From: Buttiauxella sp. A111
GTDB lineage: Bacteria > Pseudomonadota > Gammaproteobacteria > Enterobacterales > Enterobacteriaceae
Reading direction: 5' to 3'
DNA length: 64,000 bases
NCBI RefSeq assembly: GCF_014189855.1
Contig: NZ_BJFN01000011.1
Location: 1 to 64,000, forward strand
The notes under the pieces are model-generated. The model had not been told where the DNA came from. It saw nothing but the letters and a program-made list of their open reading frames with translations, and made no database searches. Below, piece after piece: positions 10,187 to 18,717 of this stretch. Each line of letters starts with the position of its first letter. Position 1 is the first letter of the stretch. The position numbers and the translations under genes were made by a program.

Positions 10187-10213
10187 AAAAAAATCCCCGA
10201 TTATTTCGGGGAA
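10187..10213 (-). terminator. minus-strand terminator without an obvious gene
   Basis: TCCCCGA (10194-10200) and TCGGGGA (10206-10212) form a hairpin with a 5-base loop. Read on the minus strand it is followed by eight T residues (As at 10186-10193 on plus). No minus-strand gene ends here, so it may block antisense transcription into the autotransporter or be a relic. Confidence 0.6.
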
Positions 10214-10531
10214 AGACACAAACACAAAGAAAACAATAACTCGTAATTGGAGTATCAACCTGCCCGATTATGATAGAGCGCAAAAATTAAATTTATACAG
10301 CACAATTCCTAAAAACAGCGAAGGCAACGTTTATTGGCGACCTTACGTCAGTCATTGCAGCGAATTCTTGTTACCTATTTTTAACGTCAGCGATAAAAGC
10401 GAGAAGAATCTCAAAAAGTGTATACGTGTAGTTTAATTCTTTACAATTAAATTCGATGTTTTAGTATTGCGTTGTTTATTATGGTTATTTTTATTGGGTA
10501 TTTTATACCTGTATTTTGTTTTTGCCATTTC
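10214..10531. other. AT-rich spacer, no gene supported
   Basis: An open frame on the plus strand spans 10152-10436, but it begins inside the terminator, has no ribosome binding site and no recognisable domain. I see nothing else here before the promoter of the peptide gene. Confidence 0.5.
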
Positions 10532-10537
10532 TATAAT
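10532..10537 (+). promoter_or_regulatory. -10 element of the first QNMPFD peptide gene
   Basis: A perfect TATAAT lies about 50 bases before the start codon. The -35 is poor (TGTATT-like near 10510), so an activator may be needed. Confidence 0.45.
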
Positions 10538-10586
10538 AAATAACTATCAATTTGACGAGTTATCATAAATATCAAGGAAGAGAATT

Positions 10587-10811
10587 TTGAAAAACATCAT
10601 GACCGCAATGCTTGTTTCAGGTGCACTATTTATTTCTGTGGGTGCCCACGCTCAAAATATGCCATTTGACAGCGGTGGTGGATACTGGACTCCCTGGTAC
10701 ACAGTTTCTAAAATGAATCTTTACCTGCCTTCTCTTAATATCTGTAAGTATGAACGATATCGTTACAAAAACGGTAAGTTGTCAATTCAAAGAAAAGGTG
10801 GCTTTTGCTAG
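10587..10811 (+). CDS. small exported QNMPFD-family peptide 1
   Basis: A 74-residue precursor of a family I do not recognise. The 22-residue Sec signal peptide ends VGAHA, and the predicted 52-residue mature peptide begins QNMPFDSGGG. It has Trp residues near 12 and 15, one internal Cys (31), a YKNG motif (38-41) and a C-terminal Cys (52), so a single disulfide is possible. It is basic at the C-terminal half. The start is TTG at 10587, supported by AAGGAAGAG at 10574-10582; an ATG start at 10599 would cut the signal peptide short. It lies 218 bases upstream of the exporter genes and has three paralogues after them, which suggests it is a substrate of that exporter. Toxin, microcin and signal peptide are all possible roles. 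Confidence 0.75.
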   Translation: MKNIMTAMLVSGALFISVGAHAQNMPFDSGGGYWTPWYTVSKMNLYLPSLNICKYERYRYKNGKLSIQRKGGFC

Positions 10812-11029
10812 AAACATAATTTATATCCGCTGTTATCGGTAGGATAAGGATATGTGTGATTAATAAAAATAGAGTGCTTGTGCAGTATAAAACTGACACT
10901 TGTGGTGCAGGCGCTAAATAAAAAACTCCCTTAATTTTATCTTATGGTGCTGTGGATTAAGAGCAGTGCCATATTCCGCATCGCATGCACAAACATGTGA
11001 TTGTCACATTTTGAAGCTTAGAGAGTTGC

Positions 11030-12241
11030 ATGCAAATGAACATTCATGAGGAGGGAAAAGAAAAAATAAACGCTTCAGCCTTGCTAAAAAAAAGAAAAAG
11101 AGTGTGGGTGTCAGGCTGTGCGCTGTTAATTTTTATTATCACTGTCGTGTGTTTCTTCAATAGAGATAACCCTATGCCAGTGTTAGCCAGAACTATCGAT
11201 AAAGGCGACATTGAAAAAACGGTACTGGCAAGCGGTGTACTCAAACCTTCTGTACAGGTGAGCGTGGGAGCTCAAGTCAGCGGTCAGCTAAAAAAACTAC
11301 ATGTCAAAACAGGTGACCGAGTGGTAAAGGGTCAACTGCTCGCTGAAATAGACCCAACCTTGCAGCAAAATGAACTTCAGAAATCGGAAGCTGAATTGCA
11401 AAGCGCCAGGGCGCAGATGCAAAGCGCACAGGCCTTATTAAAGCAAAAGCGGCAGGCTTTAACGCGGCAATTGGCGTTAGACAGCGATGGTTCCGGTATT
11501 AAAAGCAATCTGGAAGATGCCCAGGCACAATTCGATATTCAAGTTGCCCAGCTTAAAGTTAATGAGGCACTCATCGTCCAGGCTCAAACCGCATTAGATA
11601 CAGCCAAAGCCAATGTGGGTTACACCCAAATCACCGCCCCTATTTCAGGAGAGGTATTGGGGATTGTCACCAAAGAAGGGCAAACCATTGTTTCATCACA
11701 GATTGCGCCAACTATTTTAGTCCTGGCTGATGTCGATACCATGACGGTTCATGCCTCTGTTTCAGAAACAGACATTTTGAAAGTTCATGCAGGTCAGCCT
11801 CTATGGTTTTATGTCGCAGCGAATCCCAGCCAACGTTTTGACAGCGTAATGGGCGAAATTCAGGAAGCTCCACTTGCTGCATTGATCGAAAATGATCAGC
11901 CAGGCTCACAAAACCCATCCAGTTCAGCCGTCTATTACACCGCAGAATTCAATGTGGCGAATCAGGCTCGCCTATTGCGCAGCTCAATGACGGCACAAGT
12001 TTTTATTATCACGGCGCAGGCCAAAGACGTTGTCAGGATCTCGGCGGATGCGTTGGGTGAACCCAAAAGCCCGGATCACTATGTGGTTAACGTCAGGGTG
12101 GATGAAAAAATAGAACCGCGCGAAATCGTGACCGGGATTAACAACGGCGAGTACGCGGAAGTGAAACAGGGTTTATCCGAAGGTGATGAAATTGTGATGC
12201 CTGTTCCAGACACTGAGAGTGAACAGCATGAATACCCGTAA
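11030..12241 (+). CDS. MacA-like periplasmic adaptor (membrane fusion protein)
   Basis: The product is a 403-residue HlyD/RND-type adaptor linking an inner-membrane ABC transporter to an outer-membrane channel. It has a short basic cytoplasmic tail, one membrane segment (about residues 25-43), a lipoyl/barrel-sandwich half (GAQVSGQLKKLHVKTGDRV), a Gln/Ala-rich coiled-coil hairpin (about 110-200), the second lipoyl half (YTQITAPISGEVLGIV) and beta-barrel domains. It is about 30 residues longer than E. coli MacA. The start is the ATG at 11030 with GAGAG just upstream; an in-frame ATG follows at 11036. Its stop overlaps the macB-like start by 14 bases. Flanking small exported peptides make peptide export from the periplasm the likely job rather than macrolide efflux. 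Confidence 0.88.
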   Translation: MQMNIHEEGKEKINASALLKKRKRVWVSGCALLIFIITVVCFFNRDNPMPVLARTIDKGDIEKTVLASGVLKPSVQVSVGAQVSGQLKKLHVKTGDRVVKGQLLAEIDPTLQQNELQKSEAELQSARAQMQSAQALLKQKRQALTRQLALDSDGSGIKSNLEDAQAQFDIQVAQLKVNEALIVQAQTALDTAKANVGYTQITAPISGEVLGIVTKEGQTIVSSQIAPTILVLADVDTMTVHASVSETDILKVHAGQPLWFYVAANPSQRFDSVMGEIQEAPLAALIENDQPGSQNPSSSAVYYTAEFNVANQARLLRSSMTAQVFIITAQAKDVVRISADALGEPKSPDHYVVNVRVDEKIEPREIVTGINNGEYAEVKQGLSEGDEIVMPVPDTESEQHEYP

Positions 12242-14183
12242 TGATATTGCCATCGAGCTTAAAAATATCTCCCGCTGTTTCTCCTCAGGTACTGAGAAAA
12301 TCACGGTTTTAAAAGAGGTATCGCTCTCTATCCAGCGCGGGGAGATGGTGGCAATTATCGGTGCTTCCGGGTCTGGTAAATCCACGTTGATGAATATTAT
12401 TGGTTGTCTGGACAAGCCGACATCAGGGGAGATGAAGCTCGGTAACGTAGCCACCCCATCAGCCACTCCTGAGCAGCTTGCGCAATTACGCAGCCAGCAC
12501 GTTGGCTTTATTTTTCAGCGTTATCATTTGATACCGTATCTCACTGCCGCAGAAAACGTTGCCATGCCGGCACTGTATACAGACTTGCCTGTAGCCGAAC
12601 GTAACCAAAGAGCACGTACTTTATTAGCGCGACTTGGGTTGGAAGAGAGGCTTCATCACAAACCTGCGCAACTCTCCGGTGGGCAGCAGCAGCGGGTGAG
12701 TATCGCCCGCGCATTAATGAATGATGCAGACATTATCCTTGCGGATGAACCCACTGGGGCACTGGACAGCACTAACGGCAAGGCGTTGATGGACATCCTG
12801 CATTCATTACACCAGGACGGCCGCACCATTATTATCGTTACCCACGATCGCGCAATCGCGAATCAGGCGCAGCGGATTATCGAAATCAGTGACGGAAGCG
12901 TTATCAATTCGCCATCGGAACGTCATGCCGTCCGCACTCCCATAACGTCGGCATTACCGATTACGCAATCCATCGCTCGGCCAAAAGCCTGGCACAATCT
13001 GGGTGAAACGATACGTGGCGCACTGCACTCTTTATTGGGCCATCGCCTGCGTACCTTTCTCTCGATGCTGGGCATTATCATCGGTATTTCTTCCGTTGTT
13101 TCCTCAATTGCCTTAGGCAAGGGAGCGCAGAAAGATATTCTCCAGCAGATAAGCCAGTTGGGGAGCAGCACCCTGGAAATAAGACCGGGTCTGGGGTGGG
13201 ATAACCCGCGTCCGGATTTTGAAAACTCGCTTACCCTCGCGGATGTAAAGCTATTAGCCAGACAGCGGTATGTTGATAGCCTTTCGCCTGTTGTGAGCAA
13301 AGTCACTGAGATATCCCGTAACGGAAAACAGGTTCCTGTTCAGCTTTCTGGCGTCAGTAATAGTTATTTCCGTGTTCAGGGGATGCATTTTTCCGCGGGC
13401 AGTAACTTTACCCGGCAAGATATTGCAGCGCGTGAATCGCTGGTGATTATAGATGCTGAAACCCGCAGAACTTTATTTGCACGGCAGGAGAATCCCGTCG
13501 GTCAGATAATTCAACTATCGGGTGTTCCATTTAGAGTTGCAGGTGTTGCTTCCCAGAACACAACGTCCTGGTCTGGTGGCAATTTGTCTGCATGGATGCC
13601 TTACACATCGCTTATTGAGCGCCTCTCTGGCGAAATAACCATCGAGTCAATTCTTGTTCGTGCTGGCGAACGTGAGTCACTTAAACAGATTCAGGGCAGT
13701 ATTGAACGGCTATTAATTCAGTCTCATGGGCAGAAGGATTTTTTTACCCTGACCAACGACCAAATGACAAAAACTATCCAGGATGCTTCAGATTCCATGG
13801 CCCGCTTTATTGCTGCGATTGCAGGAATATCGCTTCTGGTGGGAGGCGTGGGGGTGATGAATATAATGTTGGTGTCTGTCATAGAGCGTACTCATGAAAT
13901 AGGTATTCGCCTCTCCGTTGGTGCCAGACCTGCCGATATTATGCGCCAGTTTCTGATTGAAGCTGTGGTGATATGTCTTATTGGTGGAATGCTGGGAATA
14001 GGGCTCTCTTTGATTATTGGGTTGATCGTTAACGGGCTCAGCGACAGCATTAAGTTATTGTTCACATGGCAACCTCTGGTCCTGGCTTGCGGTACTTCTG
14101 CAATCATTGGGCTGTGCTTCGGCTTTTTCCCTGCCCGAAGTGCCTCTGCTCTTCAACCTACAGAGGCATTAGCACGCGAATGA
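12228..14183 (+). CDS. MacB-like ABC exporter (fused ATPase and permease)
   Basis: The product is 651 residues, close to E. coli MacB. The N-terminal ATPase has Walker [10 protein letters not shown], signature [15 protein letters not shown] and Walker [14 protein letters not shown]. The C-terminal half has one membrane segment (about 275-300), a large periplasmic domain and three more segments near the end ([25 protein letters not shown]), as expected for FtsX/MacB permeases. MacB proteins act by mechanotransmission, moving substrates from the periplasm out through a TolC-type channel. That fits Sec-exported peptides. The start ATG at 12228 has GAGAG at 12215-12219 with an 8-base spacing and overlaps the adaptor stop; a GTG at 12219 is the less likely alternative. 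The stop overlaps the next start as ATGA. Confidence 0.9.
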   Translation: MNTRNDIAIELKNISRCFSSGTEKITVLKEVSLSIQRGEMVAIIGASGSGKSTLMNIIGCLDKPTSGEMKLGNVATPSATPEQLAQLRSQHVGFIFQRYHLIPYLTAAENVAMPALYTDLPVAERNQRARTLLARLGLEERLHHKPAQLSGGQQQRVSIARALMNDADIILADEPTGALDSTNGKALMDILHSLHQDGRTIIIVTHDRAIANQAQRIIEISDGSVINSPSERHAVRTPITSALPITQSIARPKAWHNLGETIRGALHSLLGHRLRTFLSMLGIIIGISSVVSSIALGKGAQKDILQQISQLGSSTLEIRPGLGWDNPRPDFENSLTLADVKLLARQRYVDSLSPVVSKVTEISRNGKQVPVQLSGVSNSYFRVQGMHFSAGSNFTRQDIAARESLVIIDAETRRTLFARQENPVGQIIQLSGVPFRVAGVASQNTTSWSGGNLSAWMPYTSLIERLSGEITIESILVRAGERESLKQIQGSIERLLIQSHGQKDFFTLTNDQMTKTIQDASDSMARFIAAIAGISLLVGGVGVMNIMLVSVIERTHEIGIRLSVGARPADIMRQFLIEAVVICLIGGMLGIGLSLIIGLIVNGLSDSIKLLFTWQPLVLACGTSAIIGLCFGFFPARSASALQPTEALARE

Positions 14184-15541
14184 AGCAAATCATTAAACTC
14201 CCGCTTTTCTTTATTATTTTACTCACCGGCTGTGGCGCCTGGGTAAAAAGTGACTATCAGAAACCAGTGATATCTATTCCTTCTCAATGGCGAGCTGAGG
14301 TGACAGGTTCTGCCTATCTGAAAAATAATCTTCACTGGTGGAACAATTTTAACGATCATCAACTATCAATGCTTATCGAACAAGCACTGACCAGTAATAA
14401 TGATCTTGCGAAAGCAGGATTGCAGTTACAAAAAGCGAGATTGCAGGCGGGTTTAACCAACACCAACCAGGCTCCTGATTTCACGCTGAGCAGCACGGTT
14501 AATAATAATAAAAACCTCAATGACAACACGGCGTCGAATAAATCATTCAACACATCACTGGCACTGAGTTATGAACCAGACCTGTGGGGGAAATTAGCCC
14601 GAATTCGCGAACAAGCTGAATGGGAAGCTAAGGCGTCAGAGCAAGACAGGCAAGAAATTGCACTAACCCTAATAGGGAATACCGCACAGTATTATTGGCA
14701 GATTGCCAATTTAAATCAGCAAATTAAATTGCAAGAGCAGGGAATAGCGATTGCTCAAGACACTGTCAAAATAACCACTTCACGTTATAACGCCGGTGAT
14801 GTCACACAGCTTGACGTCTTACTTGCTGATCAGACGGTTATTGAAAGACAGAATCAACTTAATACCTTACAGCAACAGCGCGAGGAGACTCGCAACGCGC
14901 TCGCGCTGCTTTTTAATCGTCCACCGGGTGACCGTCGCCCGGAGCGGGAAATGCTGGATACCAGCCAGAACGTGCCTGTGGCGCAACGAACGCCGCTGGA
15001 AGTGATATCACGTAGGCCAGATGTCAGCTCAGCGGAGTCTCAGTTGCGTGCGGCTCTTGCAGGCTCGGATGCCGCGAGACTGAGTTTTTATCCTTCTCTG
15101 ACTCTTGATGCTTCGCTGGGGGCCGCGAATGCAGTGTTTCAGCAATGGTTTGCTAACCCTGCAAGCGTAGTGGGGGGAGCTTTAGCGCTTCCTTTTGTGC
15201 AGTGGAATAAAGTCCAACTCACCATCGACCAATCCCGTGTGGATGTACAAATAGCCGCGCTTAATTTTCGCGCCAAAGTTTACAGTGCATTGTCGGATGT
15301 GGATAACGCAATGTCTTCACGCCTGAGTTATCAGCAGCGCAAGAATGAACAACAAAAAATATCATTGCTGGCTGAAAAAAGAGTGTCGCTTACAAAGAGT
15401 CAATATTTGGCGGGTGAAGTTTCATTTCAGACATGGCTGGATGCACAGGACAGCTTGCTGAATAGTGAAACGACGCTTTCTGAACTGCAATATAACTATC
15501 TTTATTCGACGATGAAACTGTGGTTAGCGCTAGGAGGGTAA
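14180..15541 (+). CDS. TolC/NodT-type outer membrane efflux lipoprotein
   Basis: The product is a 453-residue outer-membrane factor. A lipoprotein signal is present (LLTGC, lipidated Cys 18), followed by two OEP-type repeats with long Gln/Ala-rich helices (for example KAGLQLQKARLQAGLTNTNQ and TSRYNAGDVTQLDVLLADQT) and the family motif ISRRPDVSSAESQLRAA. It completes a dedicated tripartite exporter with the two upstream genes. The start at 14180 overlaps the MacB stop (ATGA), so translation is probably coupled; upstream in-frame starts would bury the lipobox. Most enterobacterial MacAB pumps borrow the housekeeping TolC, so a private outer-membrane channel is notable. Confidence 0.9.
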   Translation: MKQIIKLPLFFIILLTGCGAWVKSDYQKPVISIPSQWRAEVTGSAYLKNNLHWWNNFNDHQLSMLIEQALTSNNDLAKAGLQLQKARLQAGLTNTNQAPDFTLSSTVNNNKNLNDNTASNKSFNTSLALSYEPDLWGKLARIREQAEWEAKASEQDRQEIALTLIGNTAQYYWQIANLNQQIKLQEQGIAIAQDTVKITTSRYNAGDVTQLDVLLADQTVIERQNQLNTLQQQREETRNALALLFNRPPGDRRPEREMLDTSQNVPVAQRTPLEVISRRPDVSSAESQLRAALAGSDAARLSFYPSLTLDASLGAANAVFQQWFANPASVVGGALALPFVQWNKVQLTIDQSRVDVQIAALNFRAKVYSALSDVDNAMSSRLSYQQRKNEQQKISLLAEKRVSLTKSQYLAGEVSFQTWLDAQDSLLNSETTLSELQYNYLYSTMKLWLALGG

Positions 15542-15638
15542 TAGTCAGTAAACGAACCGTACTGTAAATCACCGATTAACGTGTGCGGTGGTCTTGTATA
15601 CCATTTTTATTCTATTGAAATTAAAGGAAGAAATTGAA

Positions 15639-15884
15639 ATGAAAAAGGTTTTATTATCATTGCTCGTATCAGGTGTGATATTAGGGGCAACGTTACCGGT
15701 TCAGGCTCAAAATATGCCTTTTGATGGTCCTGGGGCTGCGGGAGGGAAAACAGGTTGGACTAAGTGGGAGAGAATAAAATTAGCCAGCCCCCTAACAAGA
15801 CACATGTGCTATCGTGAATATTATAAAAATGGAAAATATCACCACCAGCAAATTAAAGATGTATGGTTTTGGCAATCTTGCTAA
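15639..15884 (+). CDS. small exported QNMPFD-family peptide 2
   Basis: An 81-residue precursor. The signal peptide ends TLPVQA (cleavage after 23), and the mature 58 residues start QNMPFDGPGA. They contain GWTKWE, one Cys at mature position 34, a YYKNG motif and a terminal Cys 58, the same layout as peptides 1, 3 and 4. The start is ATG with AAGGAAG at 15624-15630, 8 bases upstream. It lies 97 bases after the outer-membrane channel gene on the same strand, with no clear terminator between, so it may be transcribed with the exporter. No known family was recognised. Confidence 0.78.
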   Translation: MKKVLLSLLVSGVILGATLPVQAQNMPFDGPGAAGGKTGWTKWERIKLASPLTRHMCYREYYKNGKYHHQQIKDVWFWQSC

Positions 15885-15964
15885 ATAGTTAAATAGTAAC
15901 GCTGATATAGATATTAGTGCTGAGGCACTACGCTTTTGCACATCTGTTAAACATAACTTTAGAT

Positions 15965-16114
15965 TAAGGACGATATTTAAATGAAAAATAAAATTCTGTC
16001 AGTCATTCTCCCTGGGTTAATTTTTGGTGTTCTGGTATCGGGTTCTGCCTATGCCCAAAACATGCCATTTGATGCGGGTGGTGGTGGTAAAACTATTTAT
16101 GGTCCATGGAGGAA
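15965..16114 (+). repeat. direct repeat, copy 1 (leader of peptide 3)
   Basis: From the ribosome binding site through the signal peptide and first 18 mature codons this matches 16299-16448 with few changes; the similarity then falls away. Confidence 0.85.
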
Positions 16115-16220
16115 AGTTCCCACGGGGCTTTTCGGCAGCGTTTGTTTTCGTACTATTTATTATAAAAATGGCAGTAAAAAAGAACAGCAAAAATGGATTC
16201 CGATTGGGTTTAAATGCTAA
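15981..16220 (+). CDS. small exported QNMPFD-family peptide 3
   Basis: A 79-residue precursor with a 25-residue signal peptide ending GSAYA and a 54-residue mature part that starts QNMPFDAGGGGKTIYGPW. Cys lies at mature positions 30 and 54 (last residue), with YYKNG at 35-39. AAGGA at 15966-15970 serves as the ribosome binding site. Signal peptide and mature N-terminus are nearly identical to peptide 4, while the C-terminal halves differ. That is the pattern expected of a duplicated gene whose functional half has diverged. Confidence 0.78.
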   Translation: MKNKILSVILPGLIFGVLVSGSAYAQNMPFDAGGGGKTIYGPWRKVPTGLFGSVCFRTIYYKNGSKKEQQKWIPIGFKC

Positions 16221-16298
16221 GGCAATACCTTTAATGGCGTTGATGCGAAATCCAATAGTTAGTGGAAATCGCACGATAATAAAATGATATAAACAGTA

Positions 16299-16448
16299 TA
16301 AGGACGATATTTAAATGAAAAGTAAAATTCTGTCAGTCATTCTCCCTGGGTTAATTTTTGGTGTTCTGGCATCGGGTTCTGCCTATGCCCAAAACATGCC
16401 ATTTGATGCGGGCGGTGGTGGTAAAACCATTTATGGGCCATGGAAGAA
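16299..16448 (+). repeat. direct repeat, copy 2 (leader of peptide 4)
   Basis: Copy of 15965-16114. The two genes stand in tandem with a 94-base spacer, consistent with a recent tandem duplication. Confidence 0.85.
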
Positions 16449-16554
16449 AACACAAAACGGTTTCCTTTCGATTACATGTAAACGATTTGTATATTATAAA
16501 AATGGTAATAAGAAGTTGGAAAGTAAGCATATTTTATTTGGTACTAAGTGCTAG
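16315..16554 (+). CDS. small exported QNMPFD-family peptide 4
   Basis: A 79-residue precursor. The signal peptide is the same as in peptide 3 apart from two residues. The mature part is 54 residues, QNMPFDAGGGGKTIYGPW then a divergent, Lys-rich tail with Cys 30, YYKNG and terminal Cys 54. AAGGA at 16300-16304 precedes the ATG. It is the last gene before the terminator at 16591, so it closes the exporter/peptide cluster. Confidence 0.78.
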   Translation: MKSKILSVILPGLIFGVLASGSAYAQNMPFDAGGGGKTIYGPWKKTQNGFLSITCKRFVYYKNGNKKLESKHILFGTKC

Positions 16555-16590
16555 CATAACTCAGTATCTTTAAATAACTTCGAACATCTT

Positions 16591-16621
16591 AACCTTCATG
16601 CATGCGTGAAGGTTTTTTTTT
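16591..16621 (+). terminator. rho-independent terminator closing the peptide cluster
   Basis: AACCTTCA (16591-16598) pairs with TGAAGGTT (16606-16613), followed by a run of T to 16621. Confidence 0.88.
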
Positions 16622-16912
16622 GAGAAAAATTTCATATTCTTCAGACCGAAAGACGCTCATTAAATCCAGGTTAGGCATGGGCCATCCCAGGAAACAATTA
16701 CGCCCTTTCTTTTTAACAATTAGAATTTTCATTTCTAATTACGTGTATGGAAAAAACGTAGTGCGGTGGTTATTATTTGCTCGCTGTCTACATCGCTCCA
16801 CATGACTGGTTATACCCAGATACGAGGGGGCTTTCTGTCTCGCACTCTAGATTTTTATGACTACAGGGCCGTTAGATAAAGATGCAAGTGCCAACTACTT
16901 GGGTACTGTTGA

Positions 16913-17410
16913 ATGATTTCCCGTCTGATTAAATTTGTATTGTTTTTGATGTTTCTCATTTCTCCTTTTTTTGCGCATTACATTCATGCTGAACCGCTGC
17001 CAAGAAACGAACTTTTTGCTGAGCTTACCCTCAGGCCTTCAGATATCAGCCAGAGCAAAGTGTCTAAATTCTATAGCAAATGGAAGGGCGTTAAGTACAA
17101 GTGGGGCGGGACTTCTATGGCGGGTATCGACTGCTCTGCGTTCACTCGCGAGGCTTTTAAAAAGCTGCATATCAGTTTGCCGAGAACCACAACAGAACAA
17201 ATTAAACACGGCACAGAAGTGCAGAAATCGAATCTTAAGATTGGCGACCTGGTGTTCTTTAAAACCACGCCACAACAGCGCCACGTTGGCATTTATGTTG
17301 GCAACGGCAAATTTATGCATGCTTCAAGCAGCAAAGGCGTAACCATCTCCTCGCTGGATAACCCGTACTGGGTGGAGCATTACGAGCTTTCAAAGCGCAT
17401 TACTTCCTGA
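16913..17410 (+). CDS. NlpC/P60 family cell-wall hydrolase
   Basis: The product is a 165-residue exported protein with a signal peptide (cleavage near HYIHA, residue 26) and one NlpC/P60 domain. The catalytic residues are visible: Cys74 in GIDCSAFTREAF, His124 in RHVGIYVG and a third polar position at His136. Overall it resembles E. coli MepS and related gamma-D-glutamyl-diaminopimelate endopeptidases that cut peptidoglycan peptides, but it has no lipobox, so it is probably soluble in the periplasm or secreted. The ribosome binding site is weak (GGGTACTG). It lies 300 bases beyond the terminator of the peptide cluster, so a functional tie to the exporter or to the CsgG-like operon is only suggested by position. 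Confidence 0.85.
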   Translation: MISRLIKFVLFLMFLISPFFAHYIHAEPLPRNELFAELTLRPSDISQSKVSKFYSKWKGVKYKWGGTSMAGIDCSAFTREAFKKLHISLPRTTTEQIKHGTEVQKSNLKIGDLVFFKTTPQQRHVGIYVGNGKFMHASSSKGVTISSLDNPYWVEHYELSKRITS

Positions 17411-18342
17411 GTTAAGCGGTGACAAAGTCTTAGGTATGCTTCACTTTATGGAAAGAGAAAGGTCATCATGTGAGGGCTTTCAGAGAGAAGTGCGATGATG
17501 ATTTTGTAAGGGGGAAAAAAGTCCCCAAAAAAGAAAATCCGTATCATGAGTAATTAACCCGAAAAAGAAACGACTTTTTTGCTGGATATTTTTGATGGGT
17601 TGCTTGTGGACGGAACTGGCAATAGCTATTTCCGGCTTCAGGCAAACCACGCGTTAAGCCCTCCTCCTCTCAGCGCATTCTCTTGTCGGACTCTAACTAT
17701 GTGGCTCCTTGAGCTATCTGCGAAGATTTATGATGTGAAAAATGGCAGTTTATTTCTGTCAGGAATTAAGAGACTGCTAAAACTCTACATAAAATGAATA
17801 TTGCAACGCGATATTTCTCAAATATCTCTTGTTTAGAGTTTTTTTTGATGGGATTTCTTGCGGAGAACACGATTTCTATCATATCTGGATAAATATAGAA
17901 TTATTTGTTTATGTAATGAGCAATTGAACCGGGAAAGTTCTTATTTAAATTGGCTTTATAAATGGCGTTTTTATTTGTCAAAGTATTTTATTGATACGAG
18001 CAAAATTGAAGGGGAAGTTGATGTAATCAATACAAACAAATAACATATCTGTTTGTTTTGTAATCACTCTGGAGTGAGGTTTACCGTGAAGGTGAAAGTG
18101 AGTGTGGAGTTAATTTTATGATTTATAAATGAAATTTAATGTGATTTCGGTCTAAGCAATGTCTATTAGAAGTGTGGGTTTATAAAAAATAAAAACAAGA
18201 AAAAAACTTTCAAATGAAGTTATGAATTGTTACGTAAGAAGTTTTTTTGTGGATTGAATTAATTGTAATTGATTGATCTTACTATTTTATTCTTGATTGT
18301 GACGTTTATGTTAAATTTTACCTTCCACGTTATTCCTGCCAT
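17411..18342. other. AT-rich spacer, no gene supported
   Basis: About 930 bases with strikingly high A+T. Two short open frames (17579-17797 and 17858-18043) start with TTG, lack ribosome binding sites and match no family I know. I see no tRNA, transposon end or clear terminator. Such composition often marks H-NS-bound, horizontally acquired DNA, but that is inference. Confidence 0.5.
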
Positions 18343-18371
18343 TTGCATAAGCGCTAAGATGTTTATATAAA
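18343..18371 (+). promoter_or_regulatory. candidate promoter of the CsgG-like operon
   Basis: TTGCAT (18343-18348), a 17-base spacer and TATAAA (18366-18371) lie about 35 bases before the first start codon. The imperfect palindrome TAAGCGCTAA (18348-18357) falls inside the spacer, a good place for a repressor or activator. Confidence 0.45.
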
Positions 18372-18405
18372 TGGCCCGCCAAATAAATTGCGGATGGAAT
18401 AAAAA

Positions 18406-18693
18406 ATGAAGTTTCGGAAAGCAACGGTAATTTTGCTTGGCCTTTCTTTATTCTCTGGAATATGTGGTGCAAATTCTTCTCAGGTTGTCATTGTTAAAGG
18501 CAGTGTCTATAGCGAGGCGAACCAGGGGGGAGTTGCGTTAACGAACATAGGCTCGGTTTTAGGGAATGGTAAGCAGAACGTTACTGTGGACGGTGTGTCG
18601 CAAACCGTTTCCATTGGCGGTTCAGTTGTGAATGTATCAAAGGGCAAAGGCTCTAAATCTGAAATTAATGTCAGTTCTATAAACAATCGATAA
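18406..18693 (+). CDS. small exported beta-rich protein, CsgG-like operon gene 1
   Basis: A 95-residue protein with a signal peptide ending GICGA (cleavage near 22). The mature part is about 73 residues of Gly, Ser, Asn and Val alternation. It contains two copies of a short pattern, SQVVIVKGSV and SQTVSIGGSV, that recurs in the next gene as QTVNVQGAV and QTIAVQGAV. This alternation suggests a beta-solenoid or amyloid-like fold. No family was recognised. It is the first gene of a five-gene operon with a CsgG-family pore, so a minor subunit or nucleator role (compare CsgB) is a reasonable guess. The ATG follows GGATGGAAT at a suitable distance. Confidence 0.7.
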   Translation: MKFRKATVILLGLSLFSGICGANSSQVVIVKGSVYSEANQGGVALTNIGSVLGNGKQNVTVDGVSQTVSIGGSVVNVSKGKGSKSEINVSSINNR

Positions 18694-18717
18694 TTTATCA
18701 ATTAATAAGAGAGAATC

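Noticed and set aside
10152-10436. 94-codon plus-strand frame after the autotransporter
   Set aside because: It begins inside the terminator T-run, has no ribosome binding site and no recognisable features.
11030-15541. Naming the exporter macA-macB-tolC as the macrolide pump
   Set aside because: The private outer-membrane lipoprotein and flanking exported peptides point to a different, dedicated system, so housekeeping symbols would mislead.
16602-16805. Short frame after peptide 4
   Set aside because: It starts inside the terminator hairpin and reads through AT-rich DNA without domain or signal.
17579-18043. Two short frames upstream of the CsgG-like operon as possible regulator remnants
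   Set aside because: TTG starts, no ribosome binding site, no helix-turn-helix pattern; consistent with chance in AT-rich DNA.
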